From Mytilus trossulus (lineage: Eukaryota; Mollusca; Bivalvia; Mytilida; Mytilidae), in assembly GCF_036588685.1 (NCBI RefSeq), contig NC_086376.1:17664411-17728410 (forward strand): DNA of 64,000 nt, written 5' to 3'. The notes below the pieces were generated by a model. The model worked only from the letters and a program-made list of their open reading frames with translations, was not told the origin of the DNA and made no database searches. Below are positions 43,056 to 55,480 of this stretch, piece after piece (position 1 is the first letter of the stretch; each line of letters begins with the position of its first letter). Both the position numbers and the translations under genes were made by a program.

Positions 43056-45691
43056 CTACAAATCAAACGAACATATATTAATACTTTATTTATATAAGCA
43101 GCCTTGAGCAATGCTTATGTATAGTTATTGTTATGTAGAGAAGAAGCTAACGCGGATGTCGCAACCGAAAAATTGTAATCGTTAATGTCATATGACAATC
43201 GTGGTATTTTGGTGGGCAAGTGAATTCACTGACTTGTGAAAAACGAACATGGAGTGATGTAATTGCCAATGCTGAAACAACTCTGTATCAGCGACCAAAT
43301 GATATAGAAGTTTCTTTTGTAAATTTAATGTTGAAATATGACTAGATCGCCATGTAATCAATAACGGGAAGCTTTTTAGTATGCCAGAACACTTATAATA
43401 TAAAGGAGATGTGACATGATTGCCGATGAGACAACTATCAACCAAATTGCAATGAAGTGAATGTTAGCAATTATATGCGAGCGTACATATTTATATATTT
43501 CTCACAACATAAAAAGACACGAAGTACAGATCTGAGTGTGCTTGCAGTTAAAGCTGTCGCAGTATTTGTTGAAAAGGGCTAACAATGCACATATATCTAA
43601 ATCCTTGAGACAAATGCAGACTTACCATTCCTTTGATAACTTTTCCGAATACAACATGTTTTCCGTCCAACCATCTTGCTTTGTTGAGGAGGATAAAGAA
43701 CTGTGAGCCGTTTGTGTCTGTTCCGTGGTTAGCCATGGATACGTATCCGGCGGCTTTGTGGCTGATATCGAAGTTTTCATCAACAAATGTTGGTCCATAG
43801 ATACTTTCACCTGAAAAAAAATACAGAAGATATCAAGACGTGTTTCGTTTTATATAATACTTCCAAGATTATCAATCGCCCTTCAAACAAAAGTGAAATG
43901 CAGCAAATTTTTAAAAAGTTAATGATCTGTATAAATAAGGAATGTTAACTGTCGACACAAAATTATTTTTTCAAGAAATAGACCAAGTTTTATATATTTC
44001 AATTTGGTCTTTTTTTACGTTATATTATTTACTGTAACGCTCATATGACATTTGATAGCAACGTTTTATCAACGTAATGCGTTGTGTATTGCTTGCCAGA
44101 GTCCTTGAAGGAAGTCAAAATGCAATATATTTGTCAGGAGAATGAAAACACTAACCTCCGGTTCCATCTCCAATAGTAATGTCACCCATTTGAATGATAA
44201 AGTCGGGAACAATTCTGTGAATTGGTGATCTTTTGTAACTCAATTGTTTCTTCTGTAAAAAGAAAAATAAATGCAAATAAATATGAAAATAATGAGATGT
44301 GGTATGATTGATTGCCAATGAGACAAACAGCCACCAGTGTTGAAATGAAATGGAGGTAAGCAAATATTGGCCAAGATACAACTCTTAAACTGTATCTAAA
44401 TAAACTTTATTTTTGTAAGTATGGTGTTAGAATATTCATATATTTTTATCTTCCTAAAAGTAGCCTAAAATGAAAACATCTTCAAAAAACTATTCTGATT
44501 TCATCTAAAAATAGCAGACACTTAATGCTTTATTTTCTTAAGTTTATTTTTTATGTCTTTTTCATCAACTGAAAGAATTCATTTCAGTTTGGCTACGTGG
44601 CTGTGCAAATAACAATGACTGACACATCTGCTACGCCTTAACAACAAAGGATTGAAGCCCAAGTCTATAAATTCTATAAACCCATTGATTAATAATATGT
44701 TTATTATTTGGTCTATCAAGATATGATCTATGCGCAACATGTTGTTTTATTGGAGAAAAGATCTGATTTTTTTTCCAATATATCAACGCTTTTTGTAGAT
44801 TTAAACATGATTAATTGACTGTTATCGGGCAAAACGATTGTATTGGAATTTTAATCAAGACATATTTTTTTCAATCTATACAAGATGACGTTTGGTGGTG
44901 TTTTTTTTTAAATTTGGAATGGTTATTAGCGCTTTTTTTACTTGCAATATTCTACTTTCAGTAAACATTAAATTATAGTTTTAGCTGTAACTACTAACGT
45001 GATATTAAAAAAGGTATAAAAAAATGCATCAACATTGACTGTTTAACGTCCAACACTAAATCAGATGCATATTTAGGACGAGAACATGTGATATAAACCG
45101 GCACACTGAGACGGAAAATTATAATTATCTTTTTTACAATGTAACATTTCGATGAAAGAAATGTCACCTTACTCGGACAATATGACTTAGAGACGACTAG
45201 TCTTTGCTCTCATTAATTAATTACGCATGTTAAGCGAAGAAGCAGAAAATTTCAACTTTAGTCTTTCGTTTGCATTTAAAAGCATGTGGTCTGTTTATTA
45301 ACTGGCTTTTTTACAACTTGGTTGAGGGTAATTCGTTTTGAATTACTAAGCAAATTACATTTGAAAGGCAACATAGATGTATTTCCAGCTAGAATTTTGA
45401 ATACGAAAGCGTCCTAATTTTAGTATTCCAATATGAGATATAATACAAACTTACTGTTCCTCTTTTGTAACCTTTAGCTAATGACTGGAAGTTCATTGAG
45501 GTCATGGGACATTTATCTCCGAATACAGCCACAACAAATCTGCCTCTATAGTCCTCTCCTAATCCATCATGGTCTTTAACCTCTACATCAAACCAGATCT
45601 CCTCTGTTATTGTGTAGTTTTTGTGAGCATTTGCAAGTGAGAAGAGCACTGCAATAACTGATGCTAAATTTAACCAAGCTGCCATGACGGG
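42906..45691 (-). CDS. Secretory cyclophilin (PPIB-like)
   Basis: Four coding exons (45455-45685, 44156-44252, 43626-43810, 42906-43055) give a 220-residue peptidyl-prolyl cis-trans isomerase, a protein-folding enzyme. Residues 1-20 ([20 protein letters not shown]) form a signal peptide, and NYT at 23-25 is an N-glycosylation site. Against human cyclophilin A, active-site equivalents are R90, F95, Q98, F148, W156 and H161. Position 96 is Ile where Met is usual. The motifs [28 protein letters not shown] and [12 protein letters not shown] are diagnostic. The C terminus SDEDL resembles, but is not, a KDEL-type ER signal. A non-coding exon lies near 46173. Likely located in the ER lumen or secreted. 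The orthology to PPIB is less sure than the family. Confidence 0.9.
43056..43625. repeat. Cyclophilin intron 3 with repeat fragment
   Basis: Near 43395-43445 the intron carries a short reverse-oriented piece of the TTGTCTCATTGGC family (GTGACATGATTGCCGATGAG, ACAACTATCAACC). Otherwise nothing seen. Confidence 0.4.
43626..43810 (-). CDS. Cyclophilin coding exon 3
   Basis: The acceptor (minus) TTTTTTTTCAG|GTGAAAG and donor ATG|GTAAG are both consensus. It enters at phase 1 and leaves at phase 0. It carries the core active site: [20 protein letters not shown], then [17 protein letters not shown]. Confidence 0.92.
44156..44252 (-). CDS. Cyclophilin coding exon 2
   Basis: 97 bp; the acceptor (minus) CTTTTTACAG precedes 44252 and the donor GGAG|GTTAGT follows 44156. 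Contains [15 protein letters not shown] with the catalytic Arg and leaves at phase 1. The neighbouring intron has a TTGTCTCATTGGC-family fragment at 44287-44340. Confidence 0.9.
44253..45454. other. Cyclophilin intron 1 (coding)
   Basis: AT-rich intron. Apart from the repeat fragment at 44287-44340 I recognise nothing in it. Confidence 0.4.
45455..45691 (-). CDS. Cyclophilin coding exon 1
   Basis: The exon begins after CTTTTTTCAG (minus), so six untranslated bases precede ATG at 45685. It encodes 77 residues with the signal peptide and the first strands ([29 protein letters not shown]). The donor ACA|GTAAGTTTG is strong. An open frame extending upstream to 45784 ignores this acceptor and is not favoured. 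Confidence 0.88.
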
Positions 45692-46172
45692 CTGAAAAAA
45701 GTCATGGAAATGGTTAGTATTTGTACCATTTTTTTCCAGGGCTTCTGGTGTATTGTTAATAAAACTTGAATGCACAGAGACCATTATGAGGAGGGTTTTT
45801 TAAGGTAATTTATATTCGTTTTTAAAGAATATACCAATACTGTTGAATATCAAATAAATAAAATTTCAAGACTGGTATATCAGAGCATAAGAAAAGAACG
45901 GAAAAAGTTGTCGGTAGCAATTTTGTAATTTAATAGCATGATAGTAATTTTTCAACCAAAATTTAAGTTAAATTTTGTAGAATATAAAAAATTATCAGTA
46001 TATAAGAGACGATATTAATAATAAATTGTCAATTAAAATTGATAACTTTTTATTATTATTTTATTTCAGTTATATATGGAAAAATAATTAAAAAGGAATA
46101 CCAATTACTAATAAATTCATTTCATCATTTGAAATTTGATTACTAGTACCATAGAGAAAAAATTAAGCCTAC

Positions 46173-46400
46173 CTGTTTTTTTCTTTCTATCCTTGAGGAC
46201 AAGATAAGATGACAGTTAAATGACAAAGTGAACGCATCAATGTTCGATTCCTTCTTATAAGGAAAAGAATCGGCCACGAAAACGACTACATCACAACGAA
46301 TCAGTATGCCACCATCTGTTACGGGGAGTCAATAAAAACATATCCGATCGGTACACGTTCCAAATCAAAGATGCATGTGGCAAAGAATAAACGTGGCAAA
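46173..46400 (-). promoter_or_regulatory. 5' non-coding exon and promoter of cyclophilin gene
   Basis: A donor (minus AACAG|GTAGGC) at 46172/46173 matches the need for a non-coding exon. CpG content rises across 46230-46350. On the minus strand GCCACG occurs at about 46392-46397 (plus ACGTGGC), resembling the CCACG half of an ER-stress element; the partner CCAAT at nine bases is absent. The transcription start is not determinable. Confidence 0.4.
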
Positions 46401-48857
46401 CTGTTCATTTAACCCAGCCATTTGTCAAATTATACTTTTAAGTTTGAACGAGTAATGTCAAAAGTTATTTAGTCTCAGAAGAAACAAATATAGTGAGACT
46501 ACTAAACGGAAATCATTATAAGTTTGTCAATATTAGAAATCATATAAATTTTCTGTAATCCCCAATTACAAATTTGTGTATTATAATCCCATTTGAAGCA
46601 AGAATTACTTTATATGTTTTTCATTGACGCAAATTGATATTCTGGAATCCACTCAATTTCATTTCAATGGTTACTATTTATACTATTAATATATTTATAT
46701 GTACATTCTGTATTGTTTGGCCGTTCGCATAATCCTTCTTTAATATGGATAATATAGTTTGCAAAACTGGCATTATAATTACAGAGGAAACTTCTAAATG
46801 GATATGTTTATTGTACAACAAAGTTAATGATCGGAATTAAAACACTGTTAGAATGGGTTTTTTTTTTCAAGTCTTACAACTACCAATTTAAGAAGGTATG
46901 GTTATAAATGAAACAACTAGCCAACAGAGACTAAAGGCAGGATGTGTGAACAACCAAAGGTTACCGTCACACAGGCTCCAGCATAACGAAATGCAAAACA
47001 ATTATTTAGAGAAAACCAGTGTCACTTTTTACACAATTCCTGTTGTCGGGTGAAATTTGACAACTCGACCTGCTGTGGTAAGGGTAGACACTATACTAGA
47101 CATTATAATAATTGTGTTTGCAATTTAAACCCTTATGGGTCAAGCAAATAAATCTAAATATAACTAATATTATAACTAATAACTATAACCGTACGGTGAC
47201 CTATAGTTGTTAATGTTTGTGTCATTTTGGTCTTTTGTGGATAGTTGTCTCATTGGCAATCATACCACATCTTCTTTTTTATATGATACAACTATAAACA
47301 TAAAACAAACACTTAGTAATGTTGATTTATCTTTTGATTGATATGCTCGCAACTATAACAAAGTCACCGACTGCTGTCAAAAGTCAGTCAGATTCAGGAT
47401 TTAGAAGTTGTTTTAGTTTAAACAGTGGGTGAGGATTTGTAAAACCAGACTTTTATATTAACGTTATATATTTATATAGACTCGTGTTCAAGTAAGGAAA
47501 TTCCTCATTTAAATTCAACAAAAAATATAGTTAATCTGACTTTGATATTTGCCAACTAACAGAAGATGATATTTGAACAAATTTGCATGCAAAAAAGATT
47601 ATTCCAATTAAATCAGTTTAACTAAGAGGCAATCGACTCATACTATCATTTCGGGAGCATAACAAATATGTTTGAAAATAGTGACTTAGTACTGTCTTAC
47701 GCAGCTATACGTATGCATCGGTACTATTTCTGTACTTAAAATCTGTAGTACGTAATATTAAAAATAATTTTCAAGTACTTCAGATTTTTAGTACAGAAAT
47801 AGTACCTATGCAACAGTAACAGTGTATATTAGAGAAAAGAGACCATTCATTGTCCACGACCAGAAAGCGAATACACCAATGACATCTCAATCTTTAGGCT
47901 GTATCACTGAGAATTTGTATAGACTATAGACTATAGACTATACAAATCCTTGGCTGTATCTAGTAAATTTTTATGAAAATTTGAGATATAAAGTAATAAA
48001 CACTCAGATTTAAAATATAGGACGTATTTCAAGATTTGTTCAATTATTGTTTTTTTGGTCGATCTCACAACCTTATTTGATTATTAATTATAACTGATTT
48101 TGACGTGGCTGTTTAGTTTGTGAAGTATTCTAAAGGACCACGTGAAGTATAAAGGACCAGGGCAATCAATCTCTGTACCATCTGGTGAAGATGAGTTGTA
48201 ATGTACACGTACTATGTCTTATTGTTCAAAATGGGGCAAACGTGGAAAACTATTTTGAAATGTTTTACATAAGACACGTTTTAATATTGTTATATTGTAT
48301 AGAAAGATCAATATAGTCCATGCAAATGTATGCTGTGTTGGATCATCTTAGTAGCTTCCCATTTATCAAAAGTTACAAATATATACTGTGAATAAAAGAT
48401 TGATTTTTCTATTTCATCGAACAGAAAATTATCTGAAATCATTTATGAATGTGAAATAAAACTGCAATGTTTATATGTAAATATTTAGATAAATCTTATT
48501 TATTTTTGCTGTAAATACATAATAAATTATCAATTTTGTGCTTCAAGCATGCTAATGTTTTCGTTTATTGTTTTGACATTTTTTTAAATGTATGTCTAGT
48601 GGCGCATATTACATGCGTTTATGTCAATGCAGTTTACTATGATTTGCAGGTTTATGATCATTATTGTGATCCCTGGGAAAGTTTGATATATTAAAGAAAG
48701 TAGGTGACGGATGAGTCCCTTAAATGCACGGACTTGTTTAAAGGGCTAAATGCAAATAATTGATTGTCGGGATATGTTTTTCTTTAAAATAAATGTCTTT
48801 GTAGATATTTATTACATTTTGTTTCTTGAAAACTGGTAATTTATGTAATTTTAGTTT
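46401..48857. other. Intergenic repeats, no gene seen
   Basis: AT-rich DNA. It includes a TTGTCTCATTGGC-family copy at 47190-47285 (+), an inverted repeat at 47714-47812, and a short (TATAGAC) palindromic cluster at 47920-47943. No exon supported. Confidence 0.4.
47714..47812. repeat. Inverted repeat of about 30-bp arms
   Basis: GCATCGGTACTATTTCTGTA with TTAAAATCTG on the left and CAGATTTTTAGTACAGAAAT with AGTACCTATGC on the right form an imperfect hairpin. Likely a tiny foldback element. Confidence 0.6.
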
Positions 48858-49345
48858 AAAACCAGATGCTCTGGAGGGCGCAGCTTTATCATGCGACCGC
48901 AGAGTTTGAACCCTGAACATTGGGGCAAGTATGGACACAACATTCAAGCTTGATACAGCTCTGAATTTGGATTGTGATTAAAAAGTTGACACAACACAGG
49001 TTTCTGACACAGAATCGGAATGTGGTCTAAGAACTTAAACTTAAAAACTTTCAATTCCAAATTGGACATTTACCTATTATGGTCCAATATCCAAAATCTA
49101 TATACATGGTTAGATTCAGCATATCAAAGAACCCCAATAATTCAATTTTTGATGAAATCAAATAAAGTTCAATTTGGACCCTTTAGACCTCAATGTGGAC
49201 CAATTTGATAACCGGACACAAATATTAAAAATCTAAATACATGGCAAGTTTCAGCATGTTAAAGAACCCCCAATTTTTGTTGAAATCAAATTAAGTCTAA
49301 TTTTTGACCTTTTGGACCTTAATGTAGACCAATTTGAAAATAGAA

Positions 49346-49562
49346 CAATACTGTGCAATTGAAGCTTTCTTGCTATTGCACAATACTGTGCAATTGAAGA
49401 TTTCTTGCTACTGTGCAATAATGTGCAATTGAAAATTTCTTGCTACTGCGCAATAATGTGCAATTGAAAATTTCTTGCTATTGCACAATACTTTGCAATT
49501 GAAGATTTCTTGCTATTTCGGAATATTGTGCAATTGAAAATTTCTTGCTATTGCACAATACT
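49346..49562 (+). repeat. 35-bp tandem array inside the element
   Basis: About six units of roughly 35 bp containing TTGCACAATACTGTGCAATT and GAAGATTTCTTGCTA. Each unit contains a small palindrome (TTGCACAATACTGTGCAA). A shorter version is near 62300-62390 in the other copy. Confidence 0.75.
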
Positions 49563-50173
49563 TAATATAATAATTTTGGATCTCTATTTGGACCAACTTA
49601 AAAACTGGGCTTATAATCAAAAATCTAAGTACATTAGATTTAGATTCAGCATATCAAAGAAGCCCAAGAATTCAATTTTTGTTATAATCAAACTTAGTTT
49701 AATTTTGGACCCTTTGGACCTTATTGTAGACCAATTTGAAAACAGGACCAAAAATTCAGAATCTGTATACACGTTAAGATTTGGCATATCAAAGAACCCC
49801 AATAATTCATTTTATTATGAAATCAAACAAAGTTTAATTTTGGCCCCTTTTGGCCCCTAATTCGTTGGGACCAAACCTTCCTTTTGTGGTCATAAACCTT
49901 GTGTTAAAATTTCATAGATTTCTATTAACTGATACTAAAGTTACTTTACAAAAACCAAGAAAAATGCTTATTTTGGACCAGTTTTTGTCCCATAATTTCT
50001 TAACTGTCGCTACTAAAACTCCCAAAATCAATCCCAACCTTCTTTTTGTGGTCATAGACCTTATCTTAAAATTTCATAGATTTCTGTTTACTTATACTAA
50101 AGTTATTGTGGGAAAACCAAGAAAAAGGCTTATTTGGGCCCTTTTTGGACCCTTATATCTAAACTGTTGGGAC

Positions 50174-50311
50174 CAAAGCCCCAAAGCCACTCATAACCAT
50201 CCCTTTCTGGTATGGAACCTTGTGGTATATATTCGGAGAGATCAAAGCCCCAAAGCCACTCATAACCATCCCTTTCTGGTATGGAACCTTGTTGTATATA
50301 TTCGGAGAGAT
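50174..50311 (+). repeat. 69-bp tandem duplication
   Basis: The block starting CAAAGCCCCAAAGCCACTCA and ending ATTCGGAGAGAT occurs twice, at 50174 and 50243, with one change (GTGGTA/GTTGTA). It is in frame with a spurious open frame. Confidence 0.85.
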
Positions 50312-50577
50312 CCATACAACGTTCCATAAAATTTTGTCTGGAAACTAGAAAAATGCTTATTTGGGCCACATTTTGTGCCCCAATTCGCAAACTGTAAGGA
50401 CAACAAACCCCACAATCAATACAAACCTTCTTTTTGTGGTTATAAACCTTGTGTTTACAGATTTCTATTTACTTATACTAAAGTTATCCTCTGGAAACCG
50501 AGTGTCTTCAGATGACGCTGAAGACGACAACGTGATAGCAACAAAGGACCGCAAAAGTTTAGTGGTCGTATAAAAAG

Positions 50578-51399
50578 CTATGCAAATTCTTTTTCATTCT
50601 GTGTGTCATGGTTCCTAGCATTGAAATGAAATATCAAAAGATTTCTTTTTAGGATATGCAAGTCTTTGAGGAAACTTAAACATATGATATTTATGTTGTA
50701 TATCCATTTAGGAAAACTAAGCAATTACAAATGTTAAAACTAGCACTCCCTGAACTGCACATTTGTTTGAAATGTTTCAAATTCAAAGGTCTTCTAAAAA
50801 TGCTAGTAGTATGCTTTTATTGACAAATAAACATGTTCTTTTATTGCTATATTAGCCTGTATAAATGTGTTACAATGCTTGTTGTAAACAATCCTGTAAA
50901 CCAACTGTAAACAATTCAAGTATCAGTAGCCTTGACATTTAACATACTGAATCCAAAATAAATAGGCTTCTTCCCTTCCATCTATATAATTGTCATTCAA
51001 ATCTAGGAAAAGAAAATCAAGTTACCATCTGCAAACAATTTCTTTCTATTTTTGTAATAGTGGCCTTCTTTGATCTATTACTATTAACATATAATCAGTA
51101 GGCTTTTTCCTCTCTGTAAATCTTCCATCTGTAAATGTTTTCAGTCCAATCAATTGAGAACTGAAACAATGCATTTATAAATTGAACTCTCCAGATTTGT
51201 TCTCAGAATGTTCTAAGATTTTCATTAAGGAAGACATTGATTGATTGTTGATTATTTTGTGCCACTCAGTCAACACTATCATTTATTTCATGGCTGCCAT
51301 TTTTTATTGGTGGCGGAAGCAATAAGTGCCTGGAGTTAACCATGACCTTTTGCAATTCGATTTAATCAAGATTGGAGCTGAATACTCCTGCCAAATGCA
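50578..51399. other. Spacer, no gene seen
   Basis: Unique-looking AT-rich sequence between the element and the satellite. Confidence 0.35.
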
Positions 51400-54300
51400 A
51401 AGTTTAAATTCACAACCTCAATGTGGACAGGCAAGGTACTGTAGATGAGCTACTAAGACCCCTCTGCCACTGAGGCCACTCCAGGAAGAGTAAACTCACA
51501 ACATCAATGTGGACAGGCAAGGGTACTATAGATGAGCTACTAAAACCCCTCTGCCACCGAGGCCACTCCAGAAAGAGTAAAATCACAACATCAATGTGGA
51601 CAGGCAAGGGTACTGTAGATGAGCTACTAAGACCCCTCTGCCACTGAGGCCACTCCAGGAAGAGTAAACTCACAACCTCAATGTGGACAGGCAAGGGTAC
51701 TGTAGATGAGCTACTAAGACCCCTCTGCTACTGAGGCCACTCCAGGAAGAGTAAACTCACAACCTCAATGTGGACAGGCAAGGGTACTGTAGATGAGCTA
51801 CTAAGACCCCTCTGCCACTGAGGCCACTCCAGGAAGAGTAAACTCACAACCTCAATGTGGACAGGCAAGGGTACTGTAGATGAGCTACTAAGACCCCTCT
51901 GCTACTGAGGCCACTCCAGGAAGAGTAAACTCACAACCTCAATGTGGACAGGCAAGGGTACTGTAGATGAACTACTAAGACACCTCTGCCACTGAGGCCA
52001 CTCCAGGAAGAGTAAACTCACAACATCAATGTGGACAGGCAAGGGTACTGTAGATGAACTACTAAGACACCTCTGCCACTGAGGCCACTCCAGGAAGAGT
52101 AAACTCACATCCTCAATGTGGACAGGCAAGGGTACTGTAGATGAGATACTAAGACCCCTCTGCCACTGAGGCCACTCCAGGAAGAGTAAACTCACAACAT
52201 CAATGTGGACAGGCAAGGGTACTGTAGGTGAACTACTAAGACACATCTGCCACTGAGGCCACTCCAGGAAGAGTAAACTCACAACATCAATGTGGACAGG
52301 CAAGGGTACTGTAGATGAACTACTAAGACACCTCTGCCACTGAGGCCACTCCAGGAAGAGTAAACTCACAACATCAATGTGGACAGGCAAGGGTACTGTA
52401 GATGAACTACTAAGACACCTCTGCCATTGAGGCCAATCCAGGAAGAGTAAACTCACATCCTCAATGTGGACAGGCAAGGGTACTGTAGATGGAACTACTA
52501 AAACCCCTCTGCCACTGAGGCCACTCCAGGAAGAGTAAACTCACAACATCAATGTGGACAGGCAAGGGTACTGTAGATGAGCTACTAAGACCCCTCTGCC
52601 ACTGAGGCCACTCCAGGAAGTAACAGGTAGGGGTATTGTAGATGAACTACCAAGGCCCCTCTGCCACTGAGGCCACTCCAGGAAGTAACAGGTAGGGGTA
52701 CTGTAGATGAACTACTAAGACCCCTCTGCCACTGAGGCCACTCCAGGAAGAGTAAACTCACAACCTCAATGTGGACAGGCAAGGTACTGTAGATGAGCTA
52801 CTAAGACCCCTCTGCCACTGAGGCCACTCCAGGAAGTAACAGGTAGGGGTATTGTAGATGAACTACTAAGGCCCCTCTGCCACTGAGGCCACTCCAGGAA
52901 GTAACAGGTAGGGTTACTGTTGATGAACTACTAAGACCCCTCTGCCACTGAGGCCACTCCAGGAAGAGTAAACTCACAACCTCAATGTGGACAGGCAAGG
53001 TACTGTAGATGAACTACTAACACCCCTCTGCCACTGAGGCCACTCCAGGAAGAGTAAACTCACAACCTCAATGTGGACAGGCAAGGGTACTATAGATGAG
53101 CTACTAAGACCCCTCTGCCACTGAGGCCACTCCAGGAAGAGTAAACTCACAACCTCAATGTGGACAGGCAAGGGTACTATAGATGAGCTACTAAGACCCC
53201 TCTGCCACCGAGGCCACTCCAGGGAGAGTAAACTCACAACCTCAATGTGGACAGGCAAGGGTACTATAGATGAGCTACTAAGACCCCTCTGCCACTGAGG
53301 CCACTCCAGGAAGTAACAGGTAGGGGTACTGTAGATGAACTACTAAGACCCCTCTGCCACTGAGGCCACTCCAGGAAGAGTAAACTCACAACCTCAATGT
53401 GGACAGGCAAGGTACTGTAGATGAGCTACTAAGACCCCTCTGCCACTGAGGCCACTCCAGGAAGTAACAGGTAGGGGTATTGTAGATGAACTACTAAGGC
53501 CCCTCTGCCACTGAGGCCACTCCAGGAAGTAACAGGTAGGGTTACTGTAGATGAACTACTAAGACCCCTCTGCCACTGAGGCCACTCCAGGAAGAGTAAA
53601 CTCACAACCTCAATGTGGACAGGCAAGGTACTGTAGATGAACTACTAACACCCCTCTGCCACTGAGGCCACTCCAGGAAGAGGAAACTCACAACCTCAAT
53701 GTGGACAGGCAAGGGTACTATAGATGAGCTACTAAGACCCCTCTGCCACTGAGGCCACTCCAGGAAGAGTAAACTCACAACCTCAATGTGGACAGGCAAG
53801 GGTACTATAGATGAGCTACTAAGACCCCTCTGCCACCAAGGCCACTCCAGGGAGAGTAAACTCACAACCTCAATGTGGACAGGCAAGGGTACTATAGATG
53901 AGCTACTAAGACCCCTCTGCCACTGAGGCCACTCCAGGAAGAGTAAACTCACAACATCAATGTGGACAGGCAAGGGTACTGAAGATGAGCTACTAAGACC
54001 CCTATGCCACTGAGGCCACTCTAGGAAGAGTAAACTCACAACCTCAATGTGGACAGGCAAGGTACTGTAGATGAACTACTTAGACCCCTCTGCCACTGAG
54101 GCCACTCCAGGAAGAGTAAACTCACAACCTCAATGTGGACAGGCAAGGGTACTTTAGATGAGCTACCAAGACCCCTCTGCCACTGAGGCCACTCCAGGAA
54201 GAGTAAACTCACAACCTCAATGTGGACAGACAAGGGTACTGTAGATGAACTACTAAGATCCCTCTGCCACTGAGGCCACTCCAGGAAGACTAAACTCACA

Positions 54301-54812
54301 ACCTCAATGTGGACAGGCAAGGGTACTGTAGATGAACTACTAAGACACCTCTGCCACTGAGGCCACTCCAGGAAGAGTAAACTCACAACCTCAATGTGGA
54401 CAGGCAAGGTACTGTATATGAACTACTAAGACACCTCTGCCACTGAGGCCACTCCAGGAAGAGTAAACTCACAACCTCAATGTGGACAGGCAAGGGTACT
54501 ATAGATGAGCTACTAACACCCCTCTGCCACTGAGGCCACTCCAGGAAGAGTAAACTCACAACCTCAATGTGGACAGGCAAGGGTACTGTAGATGAACTAC
54601 TAAGACCCCTCTGCCACTGAGGCCACTCCAGGAAGAGTAAACTCACAACCTCAATGTGGACAGGCAAGGGTACTATAGATGAGCTACTAAGACCCCTCTG
54701 CCACTGAGGCCACTCCAGGCAGAGTAAACTCACAACTTCAATGTGGACAGGCAAGGGTACTATAGATGAGCTACTAAGAACCCTCTGCCACTGAGGCCAC
54801 TCCAGGGAAAAA
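51400..54812. repeat. 87-bp satellite array, about 39 units
   Basis: Tandem units of 87 bp contain CTCTGCCACTGAGGCCACTC, CAGGAAGAGTAAACTCACAA, CCTCAATGTGGACAGGCAAG and GTACTGTAGATGAGCTACTA. Short variant units (about 65 bp) with GGAAGTAACAGGTAGGGGTA cluster at 52616-52700, 52834-52940 and 53310-53560. Blocks including these variants repeat with a spacing of about 628 bp (AAGGTACTGT at 52781 and 53409), a higher-order structure. The minus strand stays open for long stretches because the unit is 29 codons without a stop, but 86-bp units break the frame, so I do not call a protein. Confidence 0.93.
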
Positions 54813-55480
54813 ATAAAAACAAATATGTTCTTCATATGAGTTGATTTGATTTATTCATTTGACAATCAATATACATACATCAACATAATCTTATATAAAT
54901 TATCAATAAAATGATTGCACCGTCATAACATCTATGTTACTACTAATGCAGTGTCTAAAACATTGTCAAAAGTCAAAGAAATAGTATTTTGTGTAAATGG
55001 TTTGAAATAATTGGTCCCAAGTGTGACCAACAACCATTTCCCCCAAAGGATATATTTTCTTTACTTATAAAAAAAAGAAAAATCTGAATCATGATAATTA
55101 GATTTTTTGCAGTTTTATAAAATGCTAAACCATTTGGCAAAAAAGACTTAAACAATTTTTTGGTTTACTATAAAAGTATTATGTAAAAGTATTCAGATCT
55201 GCACATAAATATGTATAAACACTACAAATCAGATGACCATTAAAAATTACTTCAAATCACAATGTATACTTATGGAAAAGACAACAATGTCAAATATTCA
55301 ATATTTGCTTCATGTTTTCTTCAAATACATTTTTGCCAAAAAAACCAGAAAATTGCCAAAAATATTTAAAGAAAACAACCTTTCATATGAATGTGTGTTT
55401 CTTACCCAATTTTCATTATAAGTTTAACTTTCTACGTACATGTACATAGTTTACATACATAAAAAAGTTTACAAGTAAAG
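54813..55480. other. Spacer, no gene seen
   Basis: AT-rich. It may contain the distal 3' UTR of the minus-strand ARNT gene: TTTATT at 54849-54854 is AATAAA on the minus strand. This is speculative because the element at 55481 intervenes. Confidence 0.3.

Larger units (their letters stand above)
48858..50577 (+). mobile_element. Non-autonomous element with subterminal inverted repeats, copy 1
   Basis: Starts AAACCAGATGCTCTGGAGGG and ends GTGGTCGTATAAAAAG. Near the ends, CTTTATxxxGCGACCGC on the left is the inverse of the final block, as in the better preserved copy at 61679-63653. The interior repeats variants of GGACCxxTTTGGACCTTAAT and a TTTGTGGTCATAAACCTTGT block. A 35-bp array and a 69-bp duplication lie inside. 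No transposase; open frames in it are short and unsupported. Confidence 0.65.

Noticed and set aside
43548..43810. Two extended minus-strand frames over cyclophilin exon 3
   Set aside because: One reads into the intron past the GTAAG donor, and the other is in the wrong phase. Only 43626-43810 is exon.
45686..45784. Upstream extension of the cyclophilin frame starting MVSVHSSF
   Set aside because: A strong CTTTTTTCAG acceptor precedes 45691, and the downstream Met begins a normal signal peptide, so the extension is intron.
49510..50573. Overlapping plus-strand open frames of 70-159 codons
   Set aside because: They lie entirely within the non-autonomous element at 48858-50577; the repeated 23-residue block comes from a 69-bp DNA duplication.
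51902..52477. 191-codon minus-strand repeat protein (29-residue units)
   Set aside because: A consequence of an 87-bp satellite without stops in one frame. The frame is broken repeatedly by 86-bp and 65-bp units, with no start context or splice sites.
51400..54812. CRISPR-like regular repeats
   Set aside because: Units are contiguous without unique spacers, and the DNA is eukaryotic.
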